Shown here: positions 33,088 through 43,575 of the stretch, one piece after another
Layout: every line of letters starts with the position of its first letter
How positions within the stretch are numbered: the stretch's first letter is position 1
Assembly: GCA_951640165.1 (NCBI GenBank)
Contig: OX621234.1
Span: 25,486,549-25,550,548, forward strand
Source: Pseudoips prasinana
Taxonomy: Eukaryota; Arthropoda; Insecta; Lepidoptera; Nolidae
DNA length: 64,000 bases
Reading direction: 5' to 3'
Program-made: the position numbers and the translations under genes
The notes under the pieces: model-generated
Database searches by the model: none
What the model was told of the DNA's origin: nothing
Seen by the model: the letters and a program-made list of their open reading frames with translations, nothing else

Positions 33088-33250
33088 GTCTTTTGTCATC
33101 GTATTAGCCGAAAGACCACTGCTGGACAAAGGCCTCCCGCAAGGATCTCTACCAAGTCGGTCTAGTCCTATCTAGCGGCTTCCCGTTATCCTTGTAAGAT
33201 CGTCGGTTTACCTGTGAGGGAGCCTGCACACCCTGCGTGCAATGTCGTAA
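33088..33250 (-). mobile_element. RTE LINE 3'-end fragment
   Basis: 'GCCGAAAGACCACTGCTGGA' and 'CAAAGGCCTCCCGCAAGGAT' are the inverted RTE 3' end. 'AAGATCGTCGGTTTACCTGT' and 'CCTGCACACCCTGCGTG' continue into the former C-terminal coding region. Decayed. Confidence 0.8.
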
Positions 33251-33504
33251 CGATGACTACGCCATGGAACATAATCCCTTTGCTACTATAGCTTATATAG
33301 CTATAGTTAAGCTATTAGGTTTGCGCAATTATTATATTTTTGATGATTTATAATAATTTACTAAAATAAAATGCTTTTAGTTTATGATATTTTTGTCGTG
33401 CAAGCTTGTTTAAAGAATACAGTTTTATCTTCACTATATTTCTTTTTAATTATATACAAATACTCTCGTCTATTGAACCGTGGATTTGCTTAATTCGTAA
33501 TATG

Positions 33505-33695
33505 TATAAGGCCACTAAGGTATACACCAGGTACTCGGGCAGCAGCGTCACTAGTCTACTAGCTGCCTCCTAACTGCGTTCTTCAACTCGCATGCCAAGC
33601 TCGGTGCCTAAGGCCAACGAAACGACATCATAATAGAAACCTATGGGGGAACCTATTTCCAGCAGTGGTCGATATCAAGTTGATGATGACTCCCG
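33505..33695 (+). mobile_element. Mini-RTE (copy 4, diverged)
   Basis: RTE 5' leader text 'CTCGGGCAGCAGCGTCAC', 'AACTGCGTTCTTCAACTCGC' and 'ATGCCAAGCTCGGTGCC' is followed by the 3' end 'GGGGGAACCTATTTCCAGCA' with 'GTGGTCGATATC' and a TTGATGATGAC tail. Oldest-looking of the four copies. Confidence 0.65.
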
Positions 33696-34541
33696 TCTAG
33701 GCATTATAATATTTATATGTTGCCCTTTTTAGAATTAGTTAATTATTTATTGCTTATTTTATTGAATATTCACCTTGTTCGGTCTAAACCCAATAAATAA
33801 ATAGGTCGGACCGTAATGAAGACCAGGTTTCGCTACAACTAAAATTACTTTATACCAGAAGTTAATTATCCGATCAATTATGTTAATACAATTGGTGTGT
33901 TTCAGATAACAAATAAGTTTTTGTTTGTCATGCCTGCCGAATCCGAAAACCCTGTTGAGAAGCTTTTTGAATGATGTTTACTTTCAGATTAGAATACGCA
34001 CACAAATAAACGCTAAGTTGACCATAAACACCACAAACACGATCAAGTAACATCCAAACAACGAAGAACAATGACAGTTTACATTTTAACAGAAAATGCC
34101 ATTATTATGAAGAGCAGTTTTGAAATCTTAACAAACAAAACTGTTATTGAGGAGTTACTGTGAACTATAAGAGTTTTCCAAATACTACCTTCATACAATA
34201 GAAAGAATTTTGTTGACTTATAATGATTACTGGAGTCGGACACTCACATGATCGGATTAAGTAAACAACTTTTACGAAGTAAGTTAGTGCCAAAGCAAAA
34301 TGTACAGCATTTTCAAATTGTAGCGCGAGGGGATTGTTTTGTTTATGACAAACTAAAATATTTGGTTGCTTCGTATCTATGCGTAAATAAACAAGCGAGT
34401 CGATGGTGATTCCAAGGACTCTAGTAAAATATCTTTAACAAACCATAGCATAGAACCGCCAAACGGAGAGTGTCTAATCCCTAACATATAGCCCAATTTC
34501 CTGAATAAAGATATAGAGAAAAGAAGGAACTAGATACATAC

Positions 34542-34566
34542 CAATTTCAGTCATGGCAACCAGTGT
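34542..34566 (-). other. Candidate 25-base microexon
   Basis: On the minus strand a T-rich AT tract ends ATTTTGCAG, then 25 bases (ACACTGGTTGCCATGACTGA and five more, ending ATTG), then GTATGTATC. Both splice signals are good, and the 25 bases are GC-richer than the flanks and open in the frame T-L-V-A-M-T-E-I. No transcript evidence. AT-rich DNA produces such signals by chance, so this is only a candidate. Confidence 0.2.
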
Positions 34567-34599
34567 CTGCAAAATATATATAAAATAAACTGCAAATGT

Positions 34600-36600
34600 A
34601 GTGCGTTAATAAAACGAAAAGGTCGTGTAAAACAGCATCTTCCTGATTGCGGGCTTCTACTTTTTGCCAATATATTTCTATAATACTTTTCACCTTAAGA
34701 CCTGCAAAAAAACCAGAACCTCGTTATTTATGAATGGTCAATTCTTCTAAACTCCTTAAGTAGCCTAGTTAGCTTTCTTGGGCGCAGCCACCCAACAAAT
34801 GATCACAACTAATATAAATCCATACCTACTATAAAGGTTAGCACTCAATTTTAGTTCTTTTTTCCAGAAAAGCCAACACTCTGGCAAAAAAAGCCATAAA
34901 ACCAGATAAAATCCACTAGATTTTTAAAACTGAAGAGGTCGAGAGAGCGTCGAAGCCATTATATTTGATAGGTCCATAATTGGTGCACTCTTCTAGGCCT
35001 TCATCCTCACTTATTCAACACCTATTCGTACCGATTTAATGTTTATTTATTTCAAGTGTTTTCGGCGACGAATGGTTAATTAGTGTTTTTTTTTCGATTG
35101 CAATTATCGCTTTAGCTCAACGCGCTGTAACAGAGTTGTTATTTCGTTCAAAGAAATTTATGCTTCCGACGATTGAATAAAGGTAATTTAATGACATTTT
35201 TATAAAATAAGCAGATGTGTCGTTTATATTATTGGATTTTATAAAGTTTCATGATAGCAAAAGGTTCAAAATAACATTGCAAAATACTTATATAATTTGT
35301 TATTATGGTATAAATTGCATCAAGTTTTGAAGACACACTTTATATTCTTGTTGCTTTGACGTCCATAAGAAACGATTTCTTGCCAAACTCACTGGTAACC
35401 TCCCATAATGTACTATAAAACAGCATACAAAAAGTAAATACCCGATCGTAGTTAAAGATTTGGTAGGCTAAACTGCATATAACACTAACACGAGTATTAT
35501 TTCATTCATCTCGTAATGTTCCCGCTTTTAGACATTAACTATATCCATCGAATAATTATGTATAAATCAGACAGATGCGTGTAATGGATGTCGCTTCATT
35601 AGATATTTAGCGTCAACCTATCTAGGTGGGCACATTTAGCAAATAACACTAATATAAACTAGAATCGAACGTTGTGCACTATCGATTAGGAGCTAGCGTT
35701 CACAACAATTAATGACCTGCATGTCCCGAGCTCGACAAAGCTATGGCAAAACAAATAGACGCCATGCGCCTCCCCGAAACACAGGCTGATGCTAAATGCC
35801 ATGCCAATGCCACTGTACTAGAGGAATTCGCCTCTTTTACTGTCAGCTACGATATTATTTCTTTTTGTCTCTCTCGTCAGTCTCCAAAGCTGTTTGTACT
35901 TAATTACTATAGCTTCTATCTGAAGTTAAAATTCAAACGTCCATTGACAGACATCTAGTTTCACACATTTTTCTTTTATACTCAGTAGAGTATAAAAGAC
36001 GTGTGTTCAGCTGTGTGTTAGAAAAAATTCCATAAATAAAATATGAAATTGAAAAGAGAATACTTTTATATCTATTTTTTTATAAAACCATAATATTAAT
36101 AATGTTTTGAGCAACAAGCAATTCCTTTTTATAATTATTTCTTAATTATCCAACTGTAACCAAATTTTGCCGATAAATAATTTAAACATACAACATGCGA
36201 CGTAACCATAAGCAAATGTTTCTCGATAGGTCCTCTTTAATGCAGCTAAAACAGGAACGTAACAGAATTCGACAATAAAAATGCGTCAGAAAGATACCCA
36301 ACAAACACACGAGCTGTTTACGAGATGATTTAGAAACCAGTACACGTCTCAAGGTTTTGAGTATATAGTTTTAGCTGAGTCTAATTTCTGTACAGTAGAA
36401 TTTCTTTACCTTCGTTCAGAATTTAGATTAATCATTAACCATACCACAATATTTAATTATGATTGGTGCCGTATACTGCTTTACACATCAGTACCAAAAT
36501 AGCATGTATTTTTGTTAGGAAGTCATACTACGTATCTATATAATGGATCAAAAGTATTTCTTTTATTACTATGTTACTATAAAATCGTAATTTAGTCCAA
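34600..36600. other. Gene-free stretch
   Basis: AT-rich, no recognisable repeats. The 71-codon frame at 35,743-35,958 starts in slightly GC-richer DNA ('CATGCGCCTCCCCGAAACAC') but has no known domain. Confidence 0.5.
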
Positions 36601-36609
36601 CATTGCTCG

Positions 36610-36815
36610 CGTTGATAATTTGCAATCATGCTGTATATCAGTGGCATGGGGTGCGATGTGATTGTGTGGAGTGTCCGTGTGTGCGCCGGTTTAGGCAGGG
36701 GCCGTGCTTAGACAATTTTAGTATTACGGCCGGAAATAATGCACCACGGTCATAGCCTATGCATAGCGTGTCATTCTCCACGTTGTTTATGCGCGCACCC
36801 TTACAAAATGTCTTT
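36610..36815. other. GC-richer unique patch, possible regulatory DNA
   Basis: About 200 bp with GTGTGTGCGCCGG, 'GGCAGGGGCCGTGCTTAG', a palindromic CTATGCATAG core and GCGCGCACCC, flanked by AT-rich DNA. No open frame and no repeat match in the window. Confidence 0.4.
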
Positions 36816-37004
36816 TTTCCTTTTTGTTATCTGGTTCACGGTGTGAATGTGGAATGATTTATATTCAAATTGGTATTTAAATATTCATTTTAGTTCTGTT
36901 TTTGAGTTATTTGTGTAAGATCCAAAGAGGTTTAATATGGTATTCATTCGATGTTTGGTCTTTTCGTTTGATATAAGGGTAAGTTGTGTATTATGTACTA
37001 AGAG

Positions 37005-37190
37005 TGCCTATGTGGTCTCTTCCTGTATAAGACATGACTAGTGTGATGAGCAAAAAATATCTGTGTCTGGGTGTAATTTATCTTTAGTAATATGTATGTA
37101 TTTAGAGACATATGAGTATGTTCATCAGGTGTCTTGTTGTTACATTATAGGCTCTACCTAGTTTGGAATCAAATGACACTGTATTAGCTG
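37005..37190 (+). repeat. SINE family B, 3' two-thirds, decayed
   Basis: 'GTGTGATGAGCAAAAAATAT', 'GTGTCTGGGTGTAATTTATC' and 'GGCTCTACCTAGTTTGGAAT' correspond in order to the body and 3' end of family B. The tRNA-like head is missing. Confidence 0.65.
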
Positions 37191-37354
37191 TCCCAATATA
37201 TTAAGTATTTATTTTTTATTGCTCTTTTGATTTGCAGTTTTGATGTTGATGTACTACATTTTGTATAGTTTCATATGTAATTTAAGCTCCTTATCTTACG
37301 CTTTATGTTGCACCTTTTACAATTGTTCCCTTTTCATTGAAGAGCTCTTCAATA

Positions 37355-37520
37355 TTTATAAAGGCCTCCTGGCCGAATTTCGGCTACGGCAGCTTAGACT
37401 CAACGAAGACCAGCTAACCACGCAGAATATATTAAGGTGCACAGGCGTATCTGCAAACACAGGTGCGCTCTGTATTTTATCACTCTCATAATCCGATAGA
37501 ACAGCTAGCTGACACGACTG
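37355..37520 (-). repeat. SINE family A, partial
   Basis: 'GGCCTCCTGGCCGAATTTCG' and 'GGTGCACAGGCGTATCTGCA' with 'TATCACTCTCATAATCCGAT' match the 3' side of the 2.4-kb copy. The Pol III head is not recognisable. Confidence 0.75.
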
Positions 37521-38354
37521 TCCAATACTCCTTTTATTGGATAACCCCAGGTTGTGACGACCGAGAGGTTTCCTAGTCAGAGAAGCTCAACATTTAACTA
37601 AACTATCTAAATTCAAAAAAATAAAAAATCCTTAATTCCATAAAAATATTACATTTGTGTGGAATCGTTAATATTTTTTTACCCTACCGTGCATTGCATG
37701 ACGTGGCAGCTACTGAGAAACACTGTCAGAAAAGTCAGTAGGAATCCTTTTTTAAAACAATTATTTCTTACATAAAATTACATTGTATTGAAATGTGTTA
37801 ATTTAGAGTGACTCAATCCCAAGCTGTTTTGTCACTTAAATAATCAGAAGTAAAATGTGACATGCTGTCGACAGGTATAAATATGACGTCACTTAAAATG
37901 AACGAAACGATATAGGTTTTTAAATGATTATTTTACATACATCGGCACACCGCTTAAACTAAACGTTTGATAAGAAAGTTGACCGTTGATTTTGACACCC
38001 AAAACCTGGTCCCGGCATTCTCAAATGATAACTTCGATTTCGGTATTTGTGAAACCACTGATATAGATAATCTTTCTAAGCAAGTTTAGGCTGCTCACAA
38101 ACATAAATTCGGTATTCAGTTGTGTTGCGAAGCTTTGACAGACACGTCATTTCCGCCCCCCGTGCATAGCCAGCCTACCGTCAGTTACGAGCTGTAAGGA
38201 TATCAAGAGGCCATTGTCAAATATAAAAGCTTGCTGTCGTCTTTTGTTCTGCGGTATGGTCTACGGAAGATTACTTTCTGCTATTTTTGTCTCACTCTTG
38301 TTCGTTTGTCGCTCCTGAGTAGTATTTAGAAAGGAAGTCCGTTAGTTTCTGTAA

Positions 38355-38389
38355 GGGAAATATTTTAAATGTATTTTAAAATATTTCCC
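38355..38389. repeat. Perfect 14-bp-arm palindrome
   Basis: GGGAAATATTTTAA and TTAAAATATTTCCC flank ATGTATT. AT-rich, so a weak case as an element. Confidence 0.6.
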
Positions 38390-38647
38390 ATGATTCCCAG
38401 CTTCATTCTGGTTTATATTACTCAAATTGGGAATTATACAGGTATTCTTCTATTGTAAATACTTTACTTCTTATCTATTGTAGTATTCAATGTTGTCAGT
38501 CTTTAGGTATATAATTCATTACTCAGGTATTTTAGAAATAATATTGAATTGTCAAATTCTTTGGTCAATTATTGTAAATAAAGGGTGTTACTTTCAACTT
38601 TTAAAATCTTTGAACCTCTTATGAAGCAGTGGGAATAATAAATGTCT

Positions 38648-38895
38648 TAGGACAACTGACACACAGCCATCTGATCCCAAACTACTAGTAGGCAGAGCCT
38701 GTGCTATGGCAACCAGACAACTGTTGAACATACTTATAATTTTCTAAATACATTCATATTATACATAAATTACACCAAGACACAGAACAAATAATTGTGT
38801 TCATCACACAATGATTCGTCCCGTAGGAATCGAACCCACGACCTCTGCCTTAGTAGTCAGGCTCACTAACTAACTCCACCAATAGGCCAGTCAAA
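38648..38895 (-). repeat. tRNA-derived SINE, family B
   Basis: Inverted copy with 'GCCTGTGCTATGGCAACCAG', 'GACACAGAACAAATAATTGT' and an inverted B-box 'GGAATCGAACCCACGACC'. The A-box is decayed in 'CTCCACCAATAGGCCAG'. Confidence 0.85.
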
Positions 38896-38934
38896 ACTAA
38901 CTAAAATAATATAATAGTATCTATATAATCTACA

Positions 38935-38990
38935 TCATCATCATCAACCTGATATTGTCTACTGCTAGGCCTCCCCAAAATTTTTTCTTC
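38935..38990 (-). mobile_element. RTE LINE 3' terminus, very short copy
   Basis: CATCATCATCATCAACCTGA then 'TTGTCTACTGCTAGGCCTCC' and CCAAAA. Only the last ~55 bp with the microsatellite tail. Confidence 0.7.
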
Positions 38991-39044
38991 GAACTTCCCT
39001 TAAATAATTGTGTTATTCTATTTTTAGTATTTGTTATTATAGCG

Positions 39045-39180
39045 GCAACAGAATTACATCTTATGTGAAAATTTAAACTATCAAACTATCACGGATCCTA
39101 ACAGCTTTGGCAGGTAAACACCGGCGCGGCGTCTTAGTAATAGGGTCCCGTTTTACCTTTTGAGTACGGGGCCCTAAAAT
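39045..39180 (-). repeat. Dispersed repeat F
   Basis: Inverted relative to 45,165-45,420: 'GGGTCCCGTTTTACCTTTTG' and 'TATAGCGGCAACAGAATTAC' are the reverse complements of 'ACGGTAAAACGGGACC' and 'AGTTGCCGCTATAAC' there. Confidence 0.7.
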
Positions 39181-39834
39181 CCATACTTATTTTATCTTGA
39201 TAAATTGTTGAACGGTCTGCGTATGCTTTGATTTCTAAATGCTTGCATAAAATTAACTTATGCAAAACAATGGACATTTTGAATGATTATAAATTCTCGC
39301 ACATAAAATGTTTGCAAATACAAATATATACATTTTATTCATGAAATATTTATTACTCTGATTTTGTTGAAATTATAAACCATATATATAGCGGTGATAC
39401 CTACGTATGTAATTCGGGTTTGTGTTGTGTTTCAAGGAGCGGCATATTTTTATCTATGACAGTTAGTAATGTAAATAATTACAATAGGTTCCTTCTATAT
39501 TGCAATGTTATTTTATAAAAAACCACTTATAAACTGAAGATTATCCTACATTAAACACAATAAGAAGTATCACGCAACCAGATGTCGGTACTTATATTAT
39601 TATGACGTGATGATAATCACGATAATAAAATTATAATAATTACTTTACTTACACGTACATAAAACAGGTTTTCTTTTTATTAATATAAATCATTAAAGTT
39701 AGTAGCTTGTAGAACACTTGAATTTAAATTAACTGCTTTTTTAGTTTCATGGCTAAAGTAATAATTTATAGTCAATGTTAATTTCTACAAGAATATTGTT
39801 TTAGCTGCTTCCGTTTTTTGTAGGTATTTTGGTA

Positions 39835-41433
39835 CTATTGATAACAGGCAACATCGAAACTATGACATTTTCTGTAGAACCTTTGAAATATAAAAGCGTT
39901 TCCAGCGACCCGCACAAGATCATCGGTCCATCTTGTAGGGGGCCTGCCCACGCTGCGTCTTCCGGTTCGTGGTCGCCACTCGAGAACCTTTCTGCCCCAG
40001 CGGCCGTCGGCTCTACGAGCTATGTGCCCTGCCCACTGCCACTTCAGCTTGGAAATTCTTAGGGCTATGTCGGTGACTTTGGTTCGCCTGCGGATCTCAT
40101 CATTTCTGATTCGATCTCGCAGGGAAACTCCAAGCATAGCCCTTTCCATTGCTCTTTGGGTGACCTTGAGCCGCCTGATAAGGCCCATAGTTAGTGACCA
40201 CGTCTCTGTTCCGTAAGTCATCACTGGCAACACACACTGGTCGAAGACTTTCGACTTGAGACACTGCGGTATTTGGGACGAGAAGATATTACGTAGCTTC
40301 CCGAACGCTGCCCAGCCGAGTTGGATTCTACGATTGACCTCCTTCTCGAAGTTGGACCTACCTAGTTGGATGGTCTGTCCTAGGTAAATATAGTTCTCTA
40401 CAACTTCGAGTGCAGAGTCTCCAACCTTAACTAGAGTGGGTGCAACATGGATGTTTGACATAATTTTCGTCTTACCCATGTTCATTTTCAGACCCACTTG
40501 TTGAGAGACTCTGCTGAGGCCATCGAGCATTGTACCGAGGTCGTCAAGGGTCTCAGCCATGACTACTATATCGTCGGCAAATCGAAGGTGGGTGATGTAC
40601 TCGCCATTGACATTGATGCCAAAGCCTTTCCAGTCCAGAAGCTTGAAGACATCTTCCAATGCAGCGGTGAACAGTTTCGGAGATATAACATCTCCCTGTC
40701 TCACACCTCGCTGCAAGTGGATAGGTTTCGAGTTCTGGTCCTGGAGTCGCACTGACATAGTGGCGTTTTCGTACAAACACTTTAACACCTCGATATACCG
40801 GTAGTCGATTTGGCACCTTTGGAGAGACCTCAGTACGGCCCAAGTTTCGATCGAATCGAAGGCTTTCTCATAGTCCACAAACGCTAAGCATAAAGGCTGG
40901 TTATACTCTTCGGTCTTCTGTATAACCTGCCGCAGCGTATGTATGTGGTCTATGGTACTAAAGCCTTTACGGAAACCGGCTTGTTCGGGAGGCTGGAAGT
41001 CGTCAAACCTGCGTGCGAGACGATTCGTAATGACCCTCGAAAACAACTTGTAAACATGGCTCAGCAGTGTGATGGGTCTGTAATTCTTCAAGAGGGTTTT
41101 ATCGCCCTTTTTGAAGAAGAGCACCACCACACCCCTGTGCCATGCTTTTGGCGTTTGACCTTCTAGTATGATGGAGTTAAATAACTTCTGAAGGGCCCGC
41201 AGGATTGGTGTACCACCCGCCTTCAGAAGCTCTGCCGTAATTCCATCATCACCAGGCGCCTTGTTGTTCTTAAGCTGTTCGAGAGCCATTCTAATCTCGC
41301 ACAGGCTGACGTCCGGGATGTCGTCGGTGAAGTGTTGGGTTAGTCGTGCTCTGGGATCTGAGGCACAACTATCGACAGGTGACTGGGTTTTCGCATACAG
41401 CTGTCCATAGAACCTCTCGATCTCTCCCAGCAA
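39835..41433 (-). CDS. RTE reverse transcriptase (C-terminal part of a broken polyprotein)
   Basis: RNA-templated DNA polymerase of an RTE LINE, 532 codons. Motifs in order: NNKAPGDDGITAELL at 56-70, NYRPITLLSHVYKLFSRVI at 117-135, QAGFRKGFSTIDHIHTL at 151-167, FVDYEKAFD at 185-193 (motif A, Asp187), GVRQGDVISP at 243-252 (motif B), RFADD at 284-288 (motif C). The C-terminal 'WQWAGHIARRADGRWGRKVL' and 'WRPRTGRRSVGRPPTRWTDD' are typical of lepidopteran RTE. The frame stays open upstream of the Met, to at least 41,520 (including KLKTEDGRIVTSKTEL), so that Met is not a genuine start. The last 20 or so residues (after 'VRVAG') are encoded by foreign DNA beyond the broken 3' end. Confidence 0.93.
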   Translation of the reverse strand: MLGEIERFYGQLYAKTQSPVDSCASDPRARLTQHFTDDIPDVSLCEIRMALEQLKNNKAPGDDGITAELLKAGGTPILRALQKLFNSIILEGQTPKAWHRGVVVLFFKKGDKTLLKNYRPITLLSHVYKLFSRVITNRLARRFDDFQPPEQAGFRKGFSTIDHIHTLRQVIQKTEEYNQPLCLAFVDYEKAFDSIETWAVLRSLQRCQIDYRYIEVLKCLYENATMSVRLQDQNSKPIHLQRGVRQGDVISPKLFTAALEDVFKLLDWKGFGINVNGEYITHLRFADDIVVMAETLDDLGTMLDGLSRVSQQVGLKMNMGKTKIMSNIHVAPTLVKVGDSALEVVENYIYLGQTIQLGRSNFEKEVNRRIQLGWAAFGKLRNIFSSQIPQCLKSKVFDQCVLPVMTYGTETWSLTMGLIRRLKVTQRAMERAMLGVSLRDRIRNDEIRRRTKVTDIALRISKLKWQWAGHIARRADGRWGRKVLEWRPRTGRRSVGRPPTRWTDDLVRVAGNAFIFQRFYRKCHSFDVACYQ

Positions 41434-41480
41434 CTCAGTTTTAGACGTGACGATTCTGCCATCCTCAGTCTTCAGCTTCG

Positions 41481-42674
41481 TCAGTTGGCTCTGTTTTTGG
41501 TTCTGTTTGTACGGTGGGCCTTGAAGACCTTAGACCCAGCCGTATGGACAGCTTCTACGAGCCTGTCATGGTATGAGTCCACTTCCTCGCAATCTGCTAG
41601 GCATTCGAAACGGTTTTGCAGTTCGAGCTGAAAGGGTTCAGGGTTTTGGATGTGGATGGGTAAAGGTCGGAGCGTAGACTTTATTAGTCGGGACCTCTGG
41701 AGCTTGACATTTAGGTTCAATGAGCCTCTCACCAGTCTGTGATCGCTCCCGGTTTTAACCGTATTGATCACTGAGACGTCATTGAACACCTGTCTACTCG
41801 TCGACAAGATAAAGTCTATCTCGTTTTTTGTTTTACCATCGGGGCTTACCCAGGTCCATTTGCGGTTTTCCGACTTCTTGAAAAAGGAGTTCATCATAAA
41901 GAGTCCCTCCTTCTCCATGAAGTCGGCCAACATTTGGCCCCGGGGATTCCGGTCTCCAGTTCCAAATTGCCCCACTTTCAGCTCATTCCCGAATCGTTTA
42001 CCCAGCTTCGGGTTAAAGTCCCCCATGACCACAGTGAAATAAGAGTTCGGGGTATGTATGGCTCTAGAAATATCCTCATACATGACCTCAACCTCATCGT
42101 CGGAGTGCGTCGAAGTCGGCGCGTAAACCTGTATGACCTTCAACGAATACCGCTTGGTAATTCTGAGTATAAGGTACGCAACCCTAGTCGACACACTCTC
42201 GATTTTCACTATGTTGTGGACGAGGGACTTGTGGACTATGAACCCAACACCACCTTGTGAGAGTTGGTCGCCTTCCCGGAAATAGAACAGATTCCCGGAT
42301 TTCAGGATTATCGTGTCCTCCCCCTCTCTTCGGACTTCAGATAATCCTATTATGTCCCAATGTAACCTGCTCAATTCTTCCTCCAGTTCGATCATCTTCT
42401 CGTCGGTCCGCAGTGTGCGTGTGTTGTATGTTGCCAGGGCCAGAGGTCGTCGGTTTTGGTAACGCGGAATCTGCCGGGGATTCTTAGCACCCCCTGCCCT
42501 GCCGTAACCACGGCTGTTACCACGGCTGGGAATAGCAGGGCTGCCGGGGACTGGGGGCCGCGGTTTAATTGTGTCCTTCATTTGAGGGGATCTGCCATAA
42601 TCGCCACGCTTGGCAAACGGGTTGGCGATCGCAGTAAGGTAGAAATTGGTACTCATGAGAACGCTGCTGCCCAT
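41481..42674 (-). CDS. RTE apurinic/apyrimidinic-type endonuclease (N-terminal part)
   Basis: Nicks target DNA to prime reverse transcription. The 397-codon frame shows the full APE set: TYNTRTLR at 82-89 (Asn84), IGLSEVR at 109-115 (Glu113), VYAPTS at 183-188, MGDFN at 217-221, TWVSPDG at 274-280 with NEIDFIL at 284-290, and GSDHRLV at 309-315. The likely start is Met32 (MKDTIKPRP), because the 31 residues before it are translated 5' leader that is also present, non-coding, in the mini-RTE copies. A Pro/Gly/Arg-rich linker precedes the enzyme. The frame ends at 41,481, where the reverse transcriptase frame continues shifted by one. Text just before the stop jumps straight to sequence that normally lies after a longer linker, suggesting a small internal deletion. 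Confidence 0.93.
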   Translation of the reverse strand: MGSSVLMSTNFYLTAIANPFAKRGDYGRSPQMKDTIKPRPPVPGSPAIPSRGNSRGYGRAGGAKNPRQIPRYQNRRPLALATYNTRTLRTDEKMIELEEELSRLHWDIIGLSEVRREGEDTIILKSGNLFYFREGDQLSQGGVGFIVHKSLVHNIVKIESVSTRVAYLILRITKRYSLKVIQVYAPTSTHSDDEVEVMYEDISRAIHTPNSYFTVVMGDFNPKLGKRFGNELKVGQFGTGDRNPRGQMLADFMEKEGLFMMNSFFKKSENRKWTWVSPDGKTKNEIDFILSTSRQVFNDVSVINTVKTGSDHRLVRGSLNLNVKLQRSRLIKSTLRPLPIHIQNPEPFQLELQNRFECLADCEEVDSYHDRLVEAVHTAGSKVFKAHRTNRTKNRAN

Positions 42675-42770
42675 TCTCTGGAATATATTCCCTCGGGACG
42701 ACTTCTACGTCCCCCCACGGGATGAGAGGGGGTGGTGATATTCTCTAGGCCGTCACCACACAGCCACAAA
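42595..42770 (-). promoter_or_regulatory. RTE 5' leader / presumed internal promoter region
   Basis: Upstream of MKDTIK on the minus strand lie 'CGTGGGGGGACGTAGAAGTC', 'CCAGAGAATGGGCAGCAGCG', 'CTGCGATCGCCAACCCGTTT' and 'GCCAAGCGTGGCGATTATGG'. The same strings are kept in the four mini-RTE copies, which suggests that this region is needed for their expression. No promoter motif is assigned. Confidence 0.55.
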
Positions 42771-43218
42771 TTAGAGAAAGCCGAACAATATTAGAGTATA
42801 GAGTGATATTAAAAGAAAAGTCACGTGATCAATTTTTTTTCTCAGACCTTATCAGTAAATTTGTAAAGTGACAATATATCAATATTTGTAAGAAATAAAA
42901 TAAGTTAACTTAATTAAACTTCACACACGAATAGATGAAAAAATTATTTGCTTTCCTTTTTTAAACATCTTGCAAATTGTTTTGTGTAAATAAATAACAG
43001 TTTAATTTATATGTCAACAAGAGCTTTTAGCGTCATTATGTTTATGAGATGAAATAATAAAAAAAAAAAGAAACTGAAAACATGTTTTTACGGTTACCTT
43101 AAATCCTTAGTAGTTACCACGAATTGTAATTCAAGATCATGAAGATTGCACATAATTTTGCTTTAATTTTAACAGTATGTGCTGCGAAATGACATAGCGA
43201 CAGGTAGATATAGAGAAC

Positions 43219-43575
43219 CTATCTATGAAGATTCCTTGTCGAACTACACATTTCTAAAAAGGAGTTAACTAGATTTTCATCAGTCCAAAGATTAAAGCCT
43301 GAAATTCGAATCGGGTAAGCCGCAACAAGTACAAAATACCACGACATAATCCCGCTAAATGTAAAAAGATGTGTCGAAAGGTGGAAGTGAAATATCCCTG
43401 GTTCCACATCTGTCATTGAGTGAAAATTAACTATGGGCCGGAATGCAACTGTAGCCCGAATCCCAATTTCGACTGGCGGATTCTTAACAAGGCTCCCGGC
43501 GTAACAGGGTAACTGAAAATCCCGAAAATCTCGCCACAGTCGCACAAGGATTGCAGTATGTAAGGTATTTAGCAA
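43219..43575 (-). CDS. Uncharacterised 118-codon frame
   Basis: Longest frame in the window without an identified transposon domain. It reads 'EIGIRATVAFRPIVNFHSMT' and 'GIFHFHLSTHLFTFSGIMSW', then an aromatic/hydrophobic stretch. The DNA is less AT-rich than its flanks. No family recognised, no splice or promoter context, Met start unremarkable. It may be part of an unrecognised repeat. Confidence 0.25.
   Translation of the reverse strand: MLNTLHTAILVRLWRDFRDFQLPCYAGSLVKNPPVEIGIRATVAFRPIVNFHSMTDVEPGIFHFHLSTHLFTFSGIMSWYFVLVAAYPIRISGFNLWTDENLVNSFLEMCSSTRNLHR

Larger units (their letters stand above)
39896..42770 (-). mobile_element. RTE-clade LINE, 5' end present, 3' end missing, frameshifted
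   Basis: One minus-strand element: 5' leader (about 42,770-42,580), apurinic endonuclease frame, reverse transcriptase frame. The leader is recognisable because it recurs in the mini-RTE copies. At the other end the text breaks at about 39,896, inside the codons for 'RWTDDLVRVAG', and continues into unrelated AT-rich DNA. The terminal ~150-200 bp with the GGAGGCCTTTGTCCAGCAG motif and TGA/ATG tail, present in the copies at 7.3, 14.7 and 21.5 kb, are absent. Endonuclease and reverse transcriptase are in different frames. Confidence 0.92.

Noticed and set aside
40022..42725. Many 64-108-codon plus-strand frames over the RTE LINE
   Set aside because: Antisense shadows of the endonuclease and reverse transcriptase frames.
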